Assembly (NCBI GenBank): GCA_018262775.1
Contig: JADFDU010000033.1
Span: 129,725 to 185,191 of the forward strand
Source of the DNA: Rhodocyclaceae bacterium
GTDB lineage: Bacteria > Pseudomonadota > Gammaproteobacteria > Burkholderiales > Rhodocyclaceae
DNA length: 55,467 nucleotides
Reading direction: 5' to 3'
Part shown: in pieces, positions 16,229 to 26,874 of the stretch
How the letters are laid out: each line of letters begins with the position of its first letter
How positions within the stretch are numbered: the first letter of the stretch is position 1
Program-made: the position numbers and the translations under genes
Notes under the pieces: generated by a model
The model's input: the letters and a program-made list of their open reading frames with translations, nothing else
Told to the model about the DNA's origin: nothing
Database searches by the model: none

Positions 16229-18892
16229 TCAGTTCCCGCCCAATACCTTCTGCCACAGTGCCTGCACGCTGTCGATCTCCTGCGCCAGCGTGGGGCGCTC
16301 GATGCGCGCGTACTGTGCGTCGTTCAGGCGCAGGCTGTGCTGCAGCGTGCGGTAGCGTCGGTAGGCGTCGCGCACCCGTTCGGCAAGTTCGTCCGGGATG
16401 AGGCCGAGGCCGGCGGCGATTTTCAGCAGCGCCAGGTTGCCGAGATTGCCGGTGAGTTCCGCGTGCCGGTGGGCATGGCCGAGCACCAAAAACTGCACGA
16501 TGAACTCGACGTCGATGAGGCCGCCGCGGTCATGCTTGATGTCGAAGAGGTCGCTCTTGTTGGCATGGGCGGCCGCCATCTTCTCGCGCATGGCGATGAC
16601 TTCGCGCCTGAGTTCGGCGAGGTCACGCGGCTTGCGCAGCACCTCGATGCGGATGGCCTCGAACTGGCGGCCGATGCCGGCGTCGCCCGCGCAGAAGCGG
16701 GCACGGGTGAGCGCCTGGTGCTCCCACACCCAGGCGGACTCCATCTGGTACTTGCGGAAGGCGTCGACCGAGCTGACGAGCAGGCCGGATTCGCCGTTCG
16801 GACGCAGGCGCAGGTCGGTCTGGAAGAGGATGCCGGCCGGCGTCGCGCTGGAAATCCAGGTGTTGATGCGCTGCGCCAGGCGAGCGTAAATCTCCGGCGC
16901 CGCGGACGCCTCGTCCTCGAAGAGGAAAATGATGTCGAGGTCGGAAGCGTAGCCGAGCTCCTTGCCGCCGAGCTTGCCGTAGGCGATGACGGCGAAGGCG
17001 GGCGTGTCGCGGTGGCGCTTCGCCAGCTTGCGCCAGGTCATGCGCAAGGCAAGGTCGAGCATGATGTCGGCCAGCGCGGAGAGCTGGTCGGAGAGTTTTT
17101 CCAGGGGCAGCAGGCCGGCGAGGTCCGAGGCCAGCAGACGGAACACCTGGGCGTGGTGGGCTTCGCGCATCATGTCCATCTGCCGTTCGGTGTCCGGCTC
17201 ATGTTCGTCCAGATCCTGCGCGAGCTGTGCGCCGAAGGCGGCCCAGTCCGGCGAGGCGTCGAGCAGCCGTGCGTCGAGCAGCTCGTCGAGCAGCACGGGA
17301 TGGTGCGTCAGATAGGCCGCCGCCCAGCTCGAGGCGCCCACCAGCCGCGCCACCTTCTGCAGGGCCGGGGGATACTGCTGCAGCAGTGCGAGATAGGCGC
17401 CGCGCCGACTGATGGCTTCCAGCAGGTCGAGGCCGCGCGCCAGCGTGGCATCGGGGTTGGGGTTTTGTGCGGCCGCCTCGATCAGGCGCGGCATCAAGGC
17501 GTCGAAGCGCTCGCGGCTGCGCGACGACATCTGCTGGTAGCGGCTGCCGTTGCGGCTGCCGGCCAGACGCTGCGCGCTGCCCTCGGCATCCGTGTAGCCC
17601 AGCCGTGACAGCTCCTGCGCCGCATTCTCGCCGCCCTGCCAGACGGCGGCCAGTTCATGGCCCTGGCGATCGGGATCGGCGAAGACGGCCTCGAAGTGGC
17701 GGCTGACATTGGCACGATGGTCGTCGAGCTCCACCAGCAGCGCGCCGTAGTCGGAGAAGCCCATGCCGCGCGCGATCAGCCCCTGGTCCTCGGACTTTTG
17801 CGGCAGCGTGTGGGTCTGCGCATCGTCAAGGTATTGCAGGCGGTGCTCCAGGTTGCGCAGGAAGCGGTAGGCCACGCTGAGTTCGCGCACCGCCGCCTCG
17901 TCCAGCAGGGCGCGTTCGACCAGCAGGGCAAGCACGTGCAGCGTCGGCCGGATCTGCAGGGCCTTGTCGCGGCCGCCGCGGATGAGCTGGAAGACCTGGG
18001 CGATGAACTCGATTTCGCGGATGCCGCCCGGACCGAGCTTGATGTTGTCGGCCATGTCGCGCCGCGCCACCTCTCGGCGGATCTGTGCGTGCAGCTCGCG
18101 CATGGCATTGATGGCGCCGTAGTCGAGATACTTGCGGAAGATGAAGGGACGTGCGAGGTTGGTGAGGTCGGCCGCGTGCGCCCCACACAGCGGTCGCGCC
18201 TTGATCCAGGCGTAGCGTTCCCACTCGCGGCCCTGGGTGATGAAGTAGTTCTCCAGCATGTCGAAGCTCGCTACCAGCGGGCCGGAATCACCGTTCGGCC
18301 GCAGGCGCATGTCCACGCGGAACACCTGGCCGTCGCCGGTGATCTCGGCCAGGGCGCCGATCAGCTGGCGGCCCAGCTTCGTGAAGAAGTCAAAATTCGA
18401 CAGGCGCTGGTGCTCGCCGTCAGTTTCGCCGTCCTCGGAAAAGACGAAGATCAGGTCGATATCCGAGGAAACATTCAACTCCCGCCCGCCCAGCTTGCCC
18501 ATGCCGACGACGATCAGGTCCTGCGCTTCGCCCGTGGCCGCACGCGGTGTGCCGTGGCGGGCGATGAGGACGGTTGCGAGCACGGCGACTGCATGCGCGA
18601 CGGTCACCTCGGCCAGGGTGGTCATGGTCTCGGTCACCTCGGCCAGATCGGCCAGGCCGCACAGGTCGCGCGCGACGATGCGCGCCATCACCCGCGCACG
18701 CAGCTGCCGCAGGCCGGCGCGCAGCGTAGCCTCATCCGCCGCTGCGGCAGCGAGGAAGTCGTGCATCGCCTGCGCGCCCCATGAGGTCTGCAGGTCGGCG
18801 CGGAGTTCCTCGCCGAGGGCCGGCTGGCTGTCGATGAGCCGCGTCAGAAAACGGCTCTGGGGCAGGATTGCTTCGAGCGTGGCGGGGGTCAT
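16229..18892 (-). CDS. glnE: Bifunctional glutamine synthetase adenylyltransferase/deadenylase
   Basis: The 887-residue cytoplasmic enzyme adds or removes AMP on glutamine synthetase according to PII status. It has two nucleotidyltransferase domains with acidic metal sites: N-terminal NVSSDIDLIFVFSEDGE and C-terminal GYASDLDIIFLFEDEAS. Each is followed by a GlnE helical domain; LRLRPNGDSG and LRLRPNGESG are the paired family motifs. ATG 18892 was chosen because MTPATLEAILPQSRF begins a normal GlnE N-terminus and the upstream region is intergenic. It is slightly shorter than enterobacterial GlnE (about 945). It is divergent from yhdP. Confidence 0.96.
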   Translation of the reverse strand: MTPATLEAILPQSRFLTRLIDSQPALGEELRADLQTSWGAQAMHDFLAAAAADEATLRAGLRQLRARVMARIVARDLCGLADLAEVTETMTTLAEVTVAHAVAVLATVLIARHGTPRAATGEAQDLIVVGMGKLGGRELNVSSDIDLIFVFSEDGETDGEHQRLSNFDFFTKLGRQLIGALAEITGDGQVFRVDMRLRPNGDSGPLVASFDMLENYFITQGREWERYAWIKARPLCGAHAADLTNLARPFIFRKYLDYGAINAMRELHAQIRREVARRDMADNIKLGPGGIREIEFIAQVFQLIRGGRDKALQIRPTLHVLALLVERALLDEAAVRELSVAYRFLRNLEHRLQYLDDAQTHTLPQKSEDQGLIARGMGFSDYGALLVELDDHRANVSRHFEAVFADPDRQGHELAAVWQGGENAAQELSRLGYTDAEGSAQRLAGSRNGSRYQQMSSRSRERFDALMPRLIEAAAQNPNPDATLARGLDLLEAISRRGAYLALLQQYPPALQKVARLVGASSWAAAYLTHHPVLLDELLDARLLDASPDWAAFGAQLAQDLDEHEPDTERQMDMMREAHHAQVFRLLASDLAGLLPLEKLSDQLSALADIMLDLALRMTWRKLAKRHRDTPAFAVIAYGKLGGKELGYASDLDIIFLFEDEASAAPEIYARLAQRINTWISSATPAGILFQTDLRLRPNGESGLLVSSVDAFRKYQMESAWVWEHQALTRARFCAGDAGIGRQFEAIRIEVLRKPRDLAELRREVIAMREKMAAAHANKSDLFDIKHDRGGLIDVEFIVQFLVLGHAHRHAELTGNLGNLALLKIAAGLGLIPDELAERVRDAYRRYRTLQHSLRLNDAQYARIERPTLAQEIDSVQALWQKVLGGN

Positions 18893-19041
18893 GTCTGCCG
18901 GGCAGGCTGCTGGAACGTTTAAGGGTAAAATCAAACAATTAACGTATCGGCAGCATTGTACTGGCTGTCGCGCGGACGTACCCAGACCATTCATTGACGC
19001 ACGAGAGGACTGCAATCGATTCGCCCACCCCGCGCAACCCA

Positions 19042-22000
19042 ATGTTTGCGCGTCTTCTACGTCTTCCCCGCCTGATCCCCGCCTGGCTGCGCAGCATACT
19101 CGCCTGGCTGTTCTGGCTGGGCTATTTCGGCTTTGCCCTGATCGTCCTCGTGCTGCGCTACTGGGCGCTGCCGAACATCGAGAACTACCGCGGCGACATC
19201 GAGCGTGGCATTTCCCGGGCGGCAGGCCTCAACGTCACCATTGCGCGCATCGACACCGACTGGAACGGCCTGCGGCCACATCTCTCCCTGCACGGCTTCG
19301 AAGTGCACGATGCCGCCGCACGTCCGGTACTGACTTTTGACACCGTCGAGACGGACCTGGGCTGGTCTTCCCTCCTGCACGGGCAGCTGCGCCTGCACCG
19401 TCTCGAAGTGCACGCACCACAACTGGCGATCCGGCGCGACAGGAACGGGCGCATCTTCATCGCCGGCTTGCAGATCAACACCGAGGCGAGCGGCAACGAT
19501 TTCTCTGACTGGCTGCTGGCGCAGAAGAACGTCGCCGTGCGCGACGCCACCATCCGCTGGGAGGACGAACAGCGCGGCGCACCGCCGCTGGAGCTACGGG
19601 AGCTGAATTTTGTCCTGAGGAACGACGGCAGCCGCCACCGCTTCGGCCTGACGGCCTTGCCGCCGGCAGCGCTCGCGGCGCGCATCGACATCCGCGGTGA
19701 TTTCCGCGGCCGTGATGTCGACCGGCCGGAGCTGTGGAAAGGCGAAGCGTATGTCGAGCTCGATTACGCCGACCTGGCTGTCTGGCGCACCTGGGTGGAC
19801 TATCCGCTCGACCTGCCGCAGGGCGCGGGTGGCATGCATCTGTGGCTCGGTTTCAACAACAAGAAATTGCGCAGCCTCACCGCCGACATCGCCCTGCGCG
19901 ACGTCAAGCTGCGCCTGGCGAAGAACCTCGAGATGCTGGAGCTCAAGCACTTCAACGGTCGTATCGCCGGACGCCTGCCCGATGCCGGCTTCGAGGTGTC
20001 GACGAAGAAGCTGACACTGTCGACGAAGGACGGCATCAACCTGCCGCCGACCGATTTTTCCCTGCGCTGGAGTCCGGCGCAGGGCAAGCAGCCAGCCAAC
20101 GGCGCGGCGACGGCGAACGGTCTTGATCTCGATGTGCTGGCGAGGCTGGCCAGCTACCTGCCGCTCGACGCGGGGACACGCCAGACACTCGCAACCTATG
20201 CCCCGCGGGGACGGATATTCGATCTCAAGCTGGGCTGGAAGGGGGATGCGGAGACGCTTGCCGCCTTCAACGCGAGCGCCCGCTTCGAGGCGCTGGGACG
20301 CCGCGCGCACGGCTACTATCCCGGCTTCGACGGTCTCAGCGGCCGCATCGATGGCAACGAGAAGGGCGGCAGGGTGGAGGTGAACGGACGCCACGCCTTC
20401 CTCGAATTGCCGACGGTGTTCGCCGACCCCCGCCTGGAGCTGGACGAACTGAAGGCGCAGGCTTCCTGGACGACGAAGGACGGCCGCTTCGACGTGCAGT
20501 TGCAGAACCTCGCCTTCAACAACGCCGACGCGACCGGCAGCGCCAGCGGCCGCTACCACAGCGATCCGGCGGGGCCAGGGGAGATCGACATTACCGCCAA
20601 TCTGTCGCGAGCCGATGGCGCTGCCGTGTGGCGCTACATGCCGCTCGTGGTCAACCGCGATGTGCGCGACTGGCTGCGCGAAGCCATTCGCGGTGGCCAT
20701 GCGGACGATGCAAAATTGCGCCTGCAGGGAAATCTGAAGGACTTTCCCTTTGCCGATGGCAAGCAGGGCATCTTCAGGGTGACGGCGAAGGTCGCCGGCG
20801 CAAGCTTGCGCTATGCGCCCGGCTGGCCGGACATCGAGAACATCGACGGCGATCTGCTGTTCGAGGGCAGGCGCATGCTGATCAAGGCGCGCCAAGGCAG
20901 CATTTACGGCGTCGCCCTCTCCGGCGCCAGCGCCGAAATCGCCGACCTCGAGGCGCCTGAGGAAATTCTCACCGTCGCCGGACGCGCCGCCGGCCCGACT
21001 GCGGATTTCCTGCGCTTCGTCGCCACCAGTCCGGTGGCCGAGAAGATCGACCGCTTTACCGAAGGCATGCAGGCAGAAGGCCAGGGCACACTGGCGCTCA
21101 AGCTGACCCTGCCGCTGCGCCGGCTGGAGCAGTCGAAAATCGACGGCGAGTATCAGTTCCTGCGCAACGTGCTGGTGCTTGACCCGGATCTGCCGCAGCT
21201 CACGGACGTGACCGGACGGCTCAATTTCACGGCGGACGGCATCGCCATCAAGGAGATACGCGGGCAGCTGCTGGGGGCGCCGCTGACCGTCAAGGCGGCC
21301 ACGCGCAAGGACGGCACCGTCGCCATCAATGCCCAGGGCAGCCTCAATGTCGCCGGGATGCGCAACTTCCAGGATCATCGCCTCTTCAACCACCTCTCCG
21401 GCAGCGCGCCCCTGCAGGGCACGGTGTTGGTGAAGGGACGCAACGCGGAGGTGGTGCTCGAATCGAGCCTGCAGGGCATCGCCTCCAGCCTGCCTGCACC
21501 CTTCAACAAGAGTGCCGCAGACGCCATGCCGCTGCGTTTCGAACGCACAAGCCTGGCGGATGGGGGCGACCAGATCCGCGCCAGTCTGGACAAGGTCCTC
21601 AGCGCCCAGTTGCTGCGACGCGCCGACAAGGGAAAACGGATCATCGAGCGTGGCGCGGTTGGCCTCGGCGAACCTACGCCCGCCCTGCCGGAGAAGGACA
21701 TTCTGGTGTCGGCCAGCGTGAGCGAGTTCGACGTCGACTTCTGGCGCAATCTCTTTGCCAGCGGCGGTAGCGGTGGGTTGCCAATCGGCGGCATCAGCCT
21801 GCATGCCGGGAAAATGCAGCTCTTCGAGCGGCCCTTCAATGCGGTGACGCTGCGCGCGAGTCAGCAGCGCGGCAGTTGGCAGGGTCAGGTGGCGAGCCGC
21901 GAGGTGACCGGTGAATTCACTTGGGATGGCGGTGAACAGGGACGCCTGCGCGCACGCCTCAAGCAACTGACGCTGGCCGAAACCCAGCCAGACAAGACCG

Positions 22001-22845
22001 TCCTCGCCGAGGAGCCGCTGCGCGAGTTGCCCGGGCTCGACATCGTCGCCGACAGTTTCATGTTGCATGGCATGAAGCTCGGCAAGCTCGAATTGAATGC
22101 GACCAACGTCGACGCCGCGTGGAAGATGGACAAGCTGGTGATTGGCAGCGCCGACGGCACGTTGAATGCGAACGGCCTCTGGCACGATGGCGGTACCCAG
22201 CTTAATTTCAAGCTGGACGTGGCCGATATCGGCAAGATGCTGGAGCGGATCGGTTATGCCGACGCCGTGCGCCGCGGCACTGCCAAGCTGGAGGGCAAAG
22301 TCTCCTGGGCCGGGCCGCCGACGCGCATCGACCACGCCAGTCTCGGCGGGACGGTGGCCGTCGAGGCGGCCCGCGGTCAGTTCAACAAGCTCGACCCCGG
22401 CGTCGGGCGGCTGCTCGGCATCCTCAGCCTGCAATCCCTGCCGCGCCGCATCACCCTCGATTTCCGCGACATCTTCAGCGACGGCTTTGCCTTCGACTCG
22501 ATCGAGGGCACGTCGAAAATCGAGCGGGGTGTGATGAACACGCAGAACCTGGTCATCCGCGGGCCGTCGGCAAAAATCATCATGAAGGGCGAGGTCAGCA
22601 TCCCGGCGGAAACACAGAACCTGCGCGTGCGCATCGAGCCGGCGCTGGGCGAGACGCTGGCCGTCGGCGCCATGATCGCCAATCCGGCGGTCGGCGCGGC
22701 CGCCTGGCTGGCGCAGAAGATCCTCAAGGACCCATTCGGCCAGATATTCGCCTTTGAATATGCCATCACCGGCAGCTGGAGCGATCCGAAGGTGGAAAAA
22801 CTGCAGCAGCAGGTGACGGCAAAACCGGAGGGAACCAGCCCATGA
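19042..22845 (+). CDS. yhdP: YhdP-family AsmA-like envelope protein
   Basis: The 1267-residue protein has a single N-terminal membrane anchor (about residues 14-40, LIPAWLRSILAWLFWLGYF...), followed by the DUF3971 region and a C-terminal AsmA-like domain ending near FAFEYAITGSWSDPKV. YhdP proteins are long bridge-like lipid-transfer proteins of the AsmA/TamB superfamily, implicated in phospholipid movement to the outer membrane. ATG 19042 was preferred to a TTG 48 bp upstream. The stop overlaps the start of the amidase gene (ATGA), and the order yhdP-nit-tldD is common in betaproteobacteria. Confidence 0.92.
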   Translation: MFARLLRLPRLIPAWLRSILAWLFWLGYFGFALIVLVLRYWALPNIENYRGDIERGISRAAGLNVTIARIDTDWNGLRPHLSLHGFEVHDAAARPVLTFDTVETDLGWSSLLHGQLRLHRLEVHAPQLAIRRDRNGRIFIAGLQINTEASGNDFSDWLLAQKNVAVRDATIRWEDEQRGAPPLELRELNFVLRNDGSRHRFGLTALPPAALAARIDIRGDFRGRDVDRPELWKGEAYVELDYADLAVWRTWVDYPLDLPQGAGGMHLWLGFNNKKLRSLTADIALRDVKLRLAKNLEMLELKHFNGRIAGRLPDAGFEVSTKKLTLSTKDGINLPPTDFSLRWSPAQGKQPANGAATANGLDLDVLARLASYLPLDAGTRQTLATYAPRGRIFDLKLGWKGDAETLAAFNASARFEALGRRAHGYYPGFDGLSGRIDGNEKGGRVEVNGRHAFLELPTVFADPRLELDELKAQASWTTKDGRFDVQLQNLAFNNADATGSASGRYHSDPAGPGEIDITANLSRADGAAVWRYMPLVVNRDVRDWLREAIRGGHADDAKLRLQGNLKDFPFADGKQGIFRVTAKVAGASLRYAPGWPDIENIDGDLLFEGRRMLIKARQGSIYGVALSGASAEIADLEAPEEILTVAGRAAGPTADFLRFVATSPVAEKIDRFTEGMQAEGQGTLALKLTLPLRRLEQSKIDGEYQFLRNVLVLDPDLPQLTDVTGRLNFTADGIAIKEIRGQLLGAPLTVKAATRKDGTVAINAQGSLNVAGMRNFQDHRLFNHLSGSAPLQGTVLVKGRNAEVVLESSLQGIASSLPAPFNKSAADAMPLRFERTSLADGGDQIRASLDKVLSAQLLRRADKGKRIIERGAVGLGEPTPALPEKDILVSASVSEFDVDFWRNLFASGGSGGLPIGGISLHAGKMQLFERPFNAVTLRASQQRGSWQGQVASREVTGEFTWDGGEQGRLRARLKQLTLAETQPDKTVLAEEPLRELPGLDIVADSFMLHGMKLGKLELNATNVDAAWKMDKLVIGSADGTLNANGLWHDGGTQLNFKLDVADIGKMLERIGYADAVRRGTAKLEGKVSWAGPPTRIDHASLGGTVAVEAARGQFNKLDPGVGRLLGILSLQSLPRRITLDFRDIFSDGFAFDSIEGTSKIERGVMNTQNLVIRGPSAKIIMKGEVSIPAETQNLRVRIEPALGETLAVGAMIANPAVGAAAWLAQKILKDPFGQIFAFEYAITGSWSDPKVEKLQQQVTAKPEGTSP

Positions 22846-23648
22846 CGAAGACTAGCCGCATTGCCGCGGTGCAGATGGTGTCCAGTGCGGACATTGTGCA
22901 GAACCTGCACGATGCCGACCACCTCGTGGCCGAAGCGGCCGCGCGCGGCGCACAACTGGTGGCGCTGCCGGAATACTTCCCCCTGATTTCTGGCGACGAC
23001 ATGGCCAAGGTGCGTGCCCGCGAGCAGGAAGGTGGCGGCCCCTTGCAGGACTTCCTGCGCGAGACGGCACTGCGCCACAAGGTGTGGCTGGTCGGCGGTT
23101 CCATCCCCATGGAGGCCTCGGTGCCGCACAAGGTGCGTAACAGCTGCCTGGTGTTCAATGACGCCGGAGAGCGCGTGGCACGCTACGACAAGATCCATCT
23201 GTTCGGCTTCCAGCGCGGAACCGAACGCTACAATGAAAGTCAGACCATAGAACACGGTGACACTGTCGTCGCCTTCGATTCGCCGGTCGGGCGCGTTGGC
23301 CTGTCCATCTGCTACGACCTGCGTTTTCCCGAGCTCTACCGCGCCATGGGACCGGTGGATCTGATCGTGGTGCCGGCGGCCTTCACCCATACCACAGGCC
23401 AGGCGCACTGGGAATTGCTGTTGCGTGCGCGGGCAGTGGAGAACCTCTGCTATGTGCTGGCCGCGGCCCAGGGCGGCACGCATCCGAGCGGACGCATGAC
23501 CTGGGGTGACAGCATGGTGGTCGATCCCTGGGGCGACGTGATCGCGCGCCTGGCGAAAGAGCCGGGAGTGGTGACGGCCGACATGGACCGCGCCCGTATC
23601 GCCGAATTGCGCGCCAGTCTGCCGGCCTTGCAGCATCGCGTACTATGA
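22842..23648 (+). CDS. Nitrilase-superfamily amidase (Nit1-like, deaminated glutathione amidase)
   Basis: The 268-residue cytoplasmic protein carries the E-K-C catalytic triad: E44 (ALPEYF), K117 (YDKIHLFGF) and C157 ([11 protein letters not shown]). The surrounding motifs are those of the Nit1/NitA branch, which removes deaminated glutathione made by side reactions of aminotransferases. Translation is coupled to yhdP by ATGA. Specific substrate is inferred from branch motifs. Confidence 0.9.
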   Translation: MTKTSRIAAVQMVSSADIVQNLHDADHLVAEAAARGAQLVALPEYFPLISGDDMAKVRAREQEGGGPLQDFLRETALRHKVWLVGGSIPMEASVPHKVRNSCLVFNDAGERVARYDKIHLFGFQRGTERYNESQTIEHGDTVVAFDSPVGRVGLSICYDLRFPELYRAMGPVDLIVVPAAFTHTTGQAHWELLLRARAVENLCYVLAAAQGGTHPSGRMTWGDSMVVDPWGDVIARLAKEPGVVTADMDRARIAELRASLPALQHRVL

Positions 23649-23664
23649 ATCCTGAATGTAACTT

Positions 23665-25107
23665 ATGCACATGAAGACACACCTCGATACTGCCGAATCC
23701 CGCCTGCTGGCGCCCTTCGACCTCTCCGCGCGCCAGCTCGAGACGGTCTTCGGCGACTTGTACCGGCACCGCCTCGACTACGCCGACCTGTACTTCCAGT
23801 ACAGCCGCTCCGAGGGCTGGAGCCTGGAGGAGGGCATCGTCAAGTCGGGCAGCTTCAACATCGAGAGCGGTGTCGGCGTGCGCGCCATCTCGGGCGAGAA
23901 GACCGCCTTCGCCTACTCCGACGAAATCTCGCTGCCGGCGCTGCGAGCGGCGGCGCGGGCCACCCGCGCCATCGCCGCGCAGGGGACGCAGCGGCAGGTG
24001 CCGATGCGCGCCGGCAAGGCAGCGCCCGCGCTCTACGCGGCGGCCGATCCGCTGGCCTCGCTGCCCGACACCGAGAAGGTGAAGTTGCTGGAGCGGCTGG
24101 AGGGCTTCGCCCGTGCTGCGGATCCCCGCGTCGTCGAGGTCATGGCGCATATCGCCGGCGAATTCGAAGTGGTGCTGGTGGCCCGCGCCGACGGCCGCCT
24201 CGCTGCCGACGTGCGACCGCTGGTGCGCGTTTCCGTCACGGTCATCATGCTCGAGGCAGGACGGCGTGAGCAGGGTTCGGCGGGCGGCGGCGGCCGTTTC
24301 GACTATGCGTATTTCAGCGATGCAGTGCTGCGCGACTACGCCAGGCAGGCGGTGCACCAGGCCAGCGTAAACCTCGCTGCGCGCCCGGCGCCGGCCGGAG
24401 AGATGACGGTGGTGCTCGGCAACGGCTGGCCGGGCATCCTGCTGCACGAGGCGATCGGCCACGGCCTCGAGGGAGACTTCAATCGCAAGGGCAGCTCGGC
24501 CTTCGCCGGCCGCATCGGTGAGCGCGTTGCCGCGGCAGGCGTGACGGTGATCGACGACGGCACGATTGCCGATCGGCGCGGCTCACTCTCCATCGACGAC
24601 GAAGGCAACCCGACGCAGCGCACGGTGCTGATCGAGGAAGGCATCCTCACCGGCTACCTGCAGGATTCGCTCAATGCGCGCCTGATGGGCGTGGCGGTCA
24701 CCGGCAACGGCCGCCGCGAGTCCTTCGCCCACCTGCCGCTGCCGCGCATGACCAACACCTGCATGCTCAACGGCAATCGCGATCCGCAGGAGATCATCGC
24801 CTCGGTGAAGAAGGGGCTGTATGCGGCCAACTTCGGTGGCGGCCAGGTGGACATCACCAGCGGCAAGTTTGTCTTCTCTGCCGCCGAGGCCTACCTCATC
24901 GAGAACGGCAGGATCACCCACCCGGTGCGCGGAGCGACCCTGATCGGCAATGGCCCGGACGTGCTCACGCGCGTCTCCATGATCGGCAACGATCTGGCAC
25001 TCGACCCGGGCGTGGGTACCTGCGGCAAGGAAGGCCAGAGCGTACCCGTCGGGGTGGGGCAGCCGACGTTGCGTATCGACGGGCTGACGGTGGGCGGCAC
25101 CGGCTAA
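23665..25107 (+). CDS. tldD: Metalloprotease TldD
   Basis: The 480-residue protein contains the zinc-binding HEAIGH (starting near residue 261) followed by [22 protein letters not shown] and the C-terminal [21 protein letters not shown], all diagnostic of TldD. With TldE/PmbA (not in the window) it degrades unfolded peptides and matures modified peptides. Initiation could be at 23665 or at the second ATG, 23671. It lies 16 bp after the amidase gene and is followed by a terminator hairpin. Confidence 0.95.
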   Translation: MHMKTHLDTAESRLLAPFDLSARQLETVFGDLYRHRLDYADLYFQYSRSEGWSLEEGIVKSGSFNIESGVGVRAISGEKTAFAYSDEISLPALRAAARATRAIAAQGTQRQVPMRAGKAAPALYAAADPLASLPDTEKVKLLERLEGFARAADPRVVEVMAHIAGEFEVVLVARADGRLAADVRPLVRVSVTVIMLEAGRREQGSAGGGGRFDYAYFSDAVLRDYARQAVHQASVNLAARPAPAGEMTVVLGNGWPGILLHEAIGHGLEGDFNRKGSSAFAGRIGERVAAAGVTVIDDGTIADRRGSLSIDDEGNPTQRTVLIEEGILTGYLQDSLNARLMGVAVTGNGRRESFAHLPLPRMTNTCMLNGNRDPQEIIASVKKGLYAANFGGGQVDITSGKFVFSAAEAYLIENGRITHPVRGATLIGNGPDVLTRVSMIGNDLALDPGVGTCGKEGQSVPVGVGQPTLRIDGLTVGGTG

Positions 25108-25117
25108 GCTGCCGGCC

Positions 25118-25140
25118 GGCCGGGCTTTGCCCGGCCCTTT
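25118..25140 (+). terminator. Intrinsic-terminator-like hairpin after tldD
   Basis: An eight-bp stem (GGCCGGGC / GCCCGGCC) with a TTT loop is followed by CTTT, directly downstream of the tldD stop and before aroG. The short T run makes it a moderate terminator. Confidence 0.65.
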
Positions 25141-25210
25141 GCGTTAGAATGCAAGGCCTTGGCCATTCACGCCCCATTTGCCGCCGCGCCCAGTGCACAG
25201 TGCAACCTGC

Positions 25211-26356
25211 ATGAACCCCCCGAGCAAGTCGAACAAACCGAACATCGGCTCCGTCGCCCCTGGACCCAAGGGCGGACTCGCCTATCCGCGCGCCATCACG
25301 GACGATGTGCGCATCCGCGACATCCACGAAGTGGCGCCGCCTTCCCACCTGCTGCGCGAGTTTCCGCCGACGCCCAAGGCGGTCGACACCACCTTCGCTG
25401 CGCGCCAGGCCATCCATCGCATCCTGCACGGCGCCGACGACCGTCTGCTGGTGATCATCGGCCCCTGCTCGGTGCACGATTTCGATGCCGCCATCGAGTA
25501 CGCGTCCCGCCTGAAGGCCGAAGCCGAGCGCCTGGCCGCCGACCTGCTGGTGGTGATGCGCGTCTATTTCGAAAAGCCGCGCACGACGGTCGGCTGGAAG
25601 GGCCTGATCAACGACCCGCGCATGGACGGCAGCTTCAAGATCAACGAAGGCCTGCGCATTGCCCGTCATTTGCTGGTGGACCTCAACGAGATGGGCCTGC
25701 CGGCGGCGACCGAATTCCTCGACATGATCACGCCGCAGTACATTGCCGACCTGGTGAGTTGGGGCGCCATCGGCGCGCGCACGACGGAGTCGCAGGTACA
25801 TCGGGAACTGGCCTCCGGCATGTCCTGCCCGATGGGCTTCAAGAACGGCACCGATGGCAACATCCGGATTGCCATCGATGCCATCCGCACCTCGCAGCAT
25901 CCGCACTACTTTCTTTCGGTGACCAAGTCCGGGCATTCGGCCATCGTCTCCACCAACGGCAACGAGGACTGCCACGTCATCCTGCGCGGCGGCAAGGAAC
26001 CGAACTTCGACGCGGCCAGTGTGGACAAGGCCTGCAAGGAGCTCGGCGCCGCCGGCCTTGCCGCGCGCCTGATGGTGGACTTCTCGCACGGCAACAGCCG
26101 CAAGGATTTCAAGCGGCAGACGGAGGCCGCGCGCAACGTCGCCGCGCAGCTGGCCGCGGGCGAGGACCGCGTCTTCGGCGTCATGGTCGAGTCCCATCTC
26201 AAGGAGGGCCGGCAGGATCTGGTGCCGGGCAAGCCGCTCGAATACGGACAGAGCATCACCGACGCCTGCCTCGGCTGGGAGGCGTCGGTCGAGCTGCTCG
26301 ACGAGCTTGCCCAGGCGGTGCGCCAGCGCCGCATTGCCCTGCTCGGCAAAGAGTGA
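25211..26356 (+). CDS. aroG: 3-deoxy-7-phosphoheptulonate (DAHP) synthase, class I
   Basis: The 381-residue enzyme performs the first step of the shikimate pathway, condensing PEP with erythrose-4-phosphate. Family motifs are IIGPCSVHD, VVMRVYFEKPRTTVGWKG, ARTTESQVHRELASG and DFSHGNSRKDFKRQ. The metal-binding cysteine lies in GPCS. ATG 25211 gives an N-terminal extension of about 30 residues before the conserved core; a TTG 33 bp upstream is an unlikely alternative. The next gene overlaps the stop codon (GTGA). Feedback specificity (Phe/Tyr/Trp) cannot be read by eye. Confidence 0.95.
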   Translation: MNPPSKSNKPNIGSVAPGPKGGLAYPRAITDDVRIRDIHEVAPPSHLLREFPPTPKAVDTTFAARQAIHRILHGADDRLLVIIGPCSVHDFDAAIEYASRLKAEAERLAADLLVVMRVYFEKPRTTVGWKGLINDPRMDGSFKINEGLRIARHLLVDLNEMGLPAATEFLDMITPQYIADLVSWGAIGARTTESQVHRELASGMSCPMGFKNGTDGNIRIAIDAIRTSQHPHYFLSVTKSGHSAIVSTNGNEDCHVILRGGKEPNFDAASVDKACKELGAAGLAARLMVDFSHGNSRKDFKRQTEAARNVAAQLAAGEDRVFGVMVESHLKEGRQDLVPGKPLEYGQSITDACLGWEASVELLDELAQAVRQRRIALLGKE

Positions 26357-26874
26357 GCAGCCGTCTACCAGGTCTGGTGCACCTCGGCGACGCGACATCC
26401 TTCGTCGACCGCCTCCTGGAAGTCATTGAGCATATCCGGCTTTTCGAGGATTTCGAGCGCCCTGAGATCGGGGCCTTGGCGACCCATCTGCGCTGCTATC
26501 GCGCACCGGCCGGCGCCACCCTGATCCGCGAGGGCAGCCGCGGCGATTTCATGGTGATCGTGCTTGACGGTCAGTGCGAGATCGTCAGGAACGGTGCCGA
26601 TGGACTGCCGCGGCGGCTGGGCCTTGCCGGCCCCGGCAAGCTGCTGGGCGAAATGTCCATGATCGACGGCGAGCCGCGTTTCGCCTCCTGCATCGCGCTG
26701 GAGGACACGCTCATCGCCGTGCTCGACCGCGACAGCCTGTCGCGCATCATTGCCGGCGATCCGCGCCTCGGCATCAAGATCCTCATGGAACTGGTGCTGG
26801 TGCTCTCGCAGCGGCTGCGCTCGGCCAGCGGCAAGCTGGTCGAACATCTCGACGGCGGCGTCGAGGCAGCCTGA
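26353..26874 (+). CDS. Cyclic nucleotide-binding domain protein without HTH
   Basis: The 173-residue protein consists mainly of one Crp-type cNMP-binding beta-roll (about residues 25-140), with GATLIREGSRGDFMVIVLDG and GKLLGEMSMIDGEPRFASC (the phosphate-binding cassette region), then a single helix (LMELVLVLSQRLRSASGKL). There is no DNA-binding domain. The GTG start overlaps the aroG stop (GTGA), so it is translated with aroG. Its stop abuts the stop of the convergent cobalamin adenosyltransferase in a TGATCA. Whether it binds cAMP, c-di-GMP or another ligand is unknown. Confidence 0.82.
   Translation: MSSRLPGLVHLGDATSFVDRLLEVIEHIRLFEDFERPEIGALATHLRCYRAPAGATLIREGSRGDFMVIVLDGQCEIVRNGADGLPRRLGLAGPGKLLGEMSMIDGEPRFASCIALEDTLIAVLDRDSLSRIIAGDPRLGIKILMELVLVLSQRLRSASGKLVEHLDGGVEAA

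Noticed and set aside
19594..22434. Long antisense frame opposite yhdP
   Set aside because: No recognisable motifs; explained by codon bias of the real plus-strand gene.
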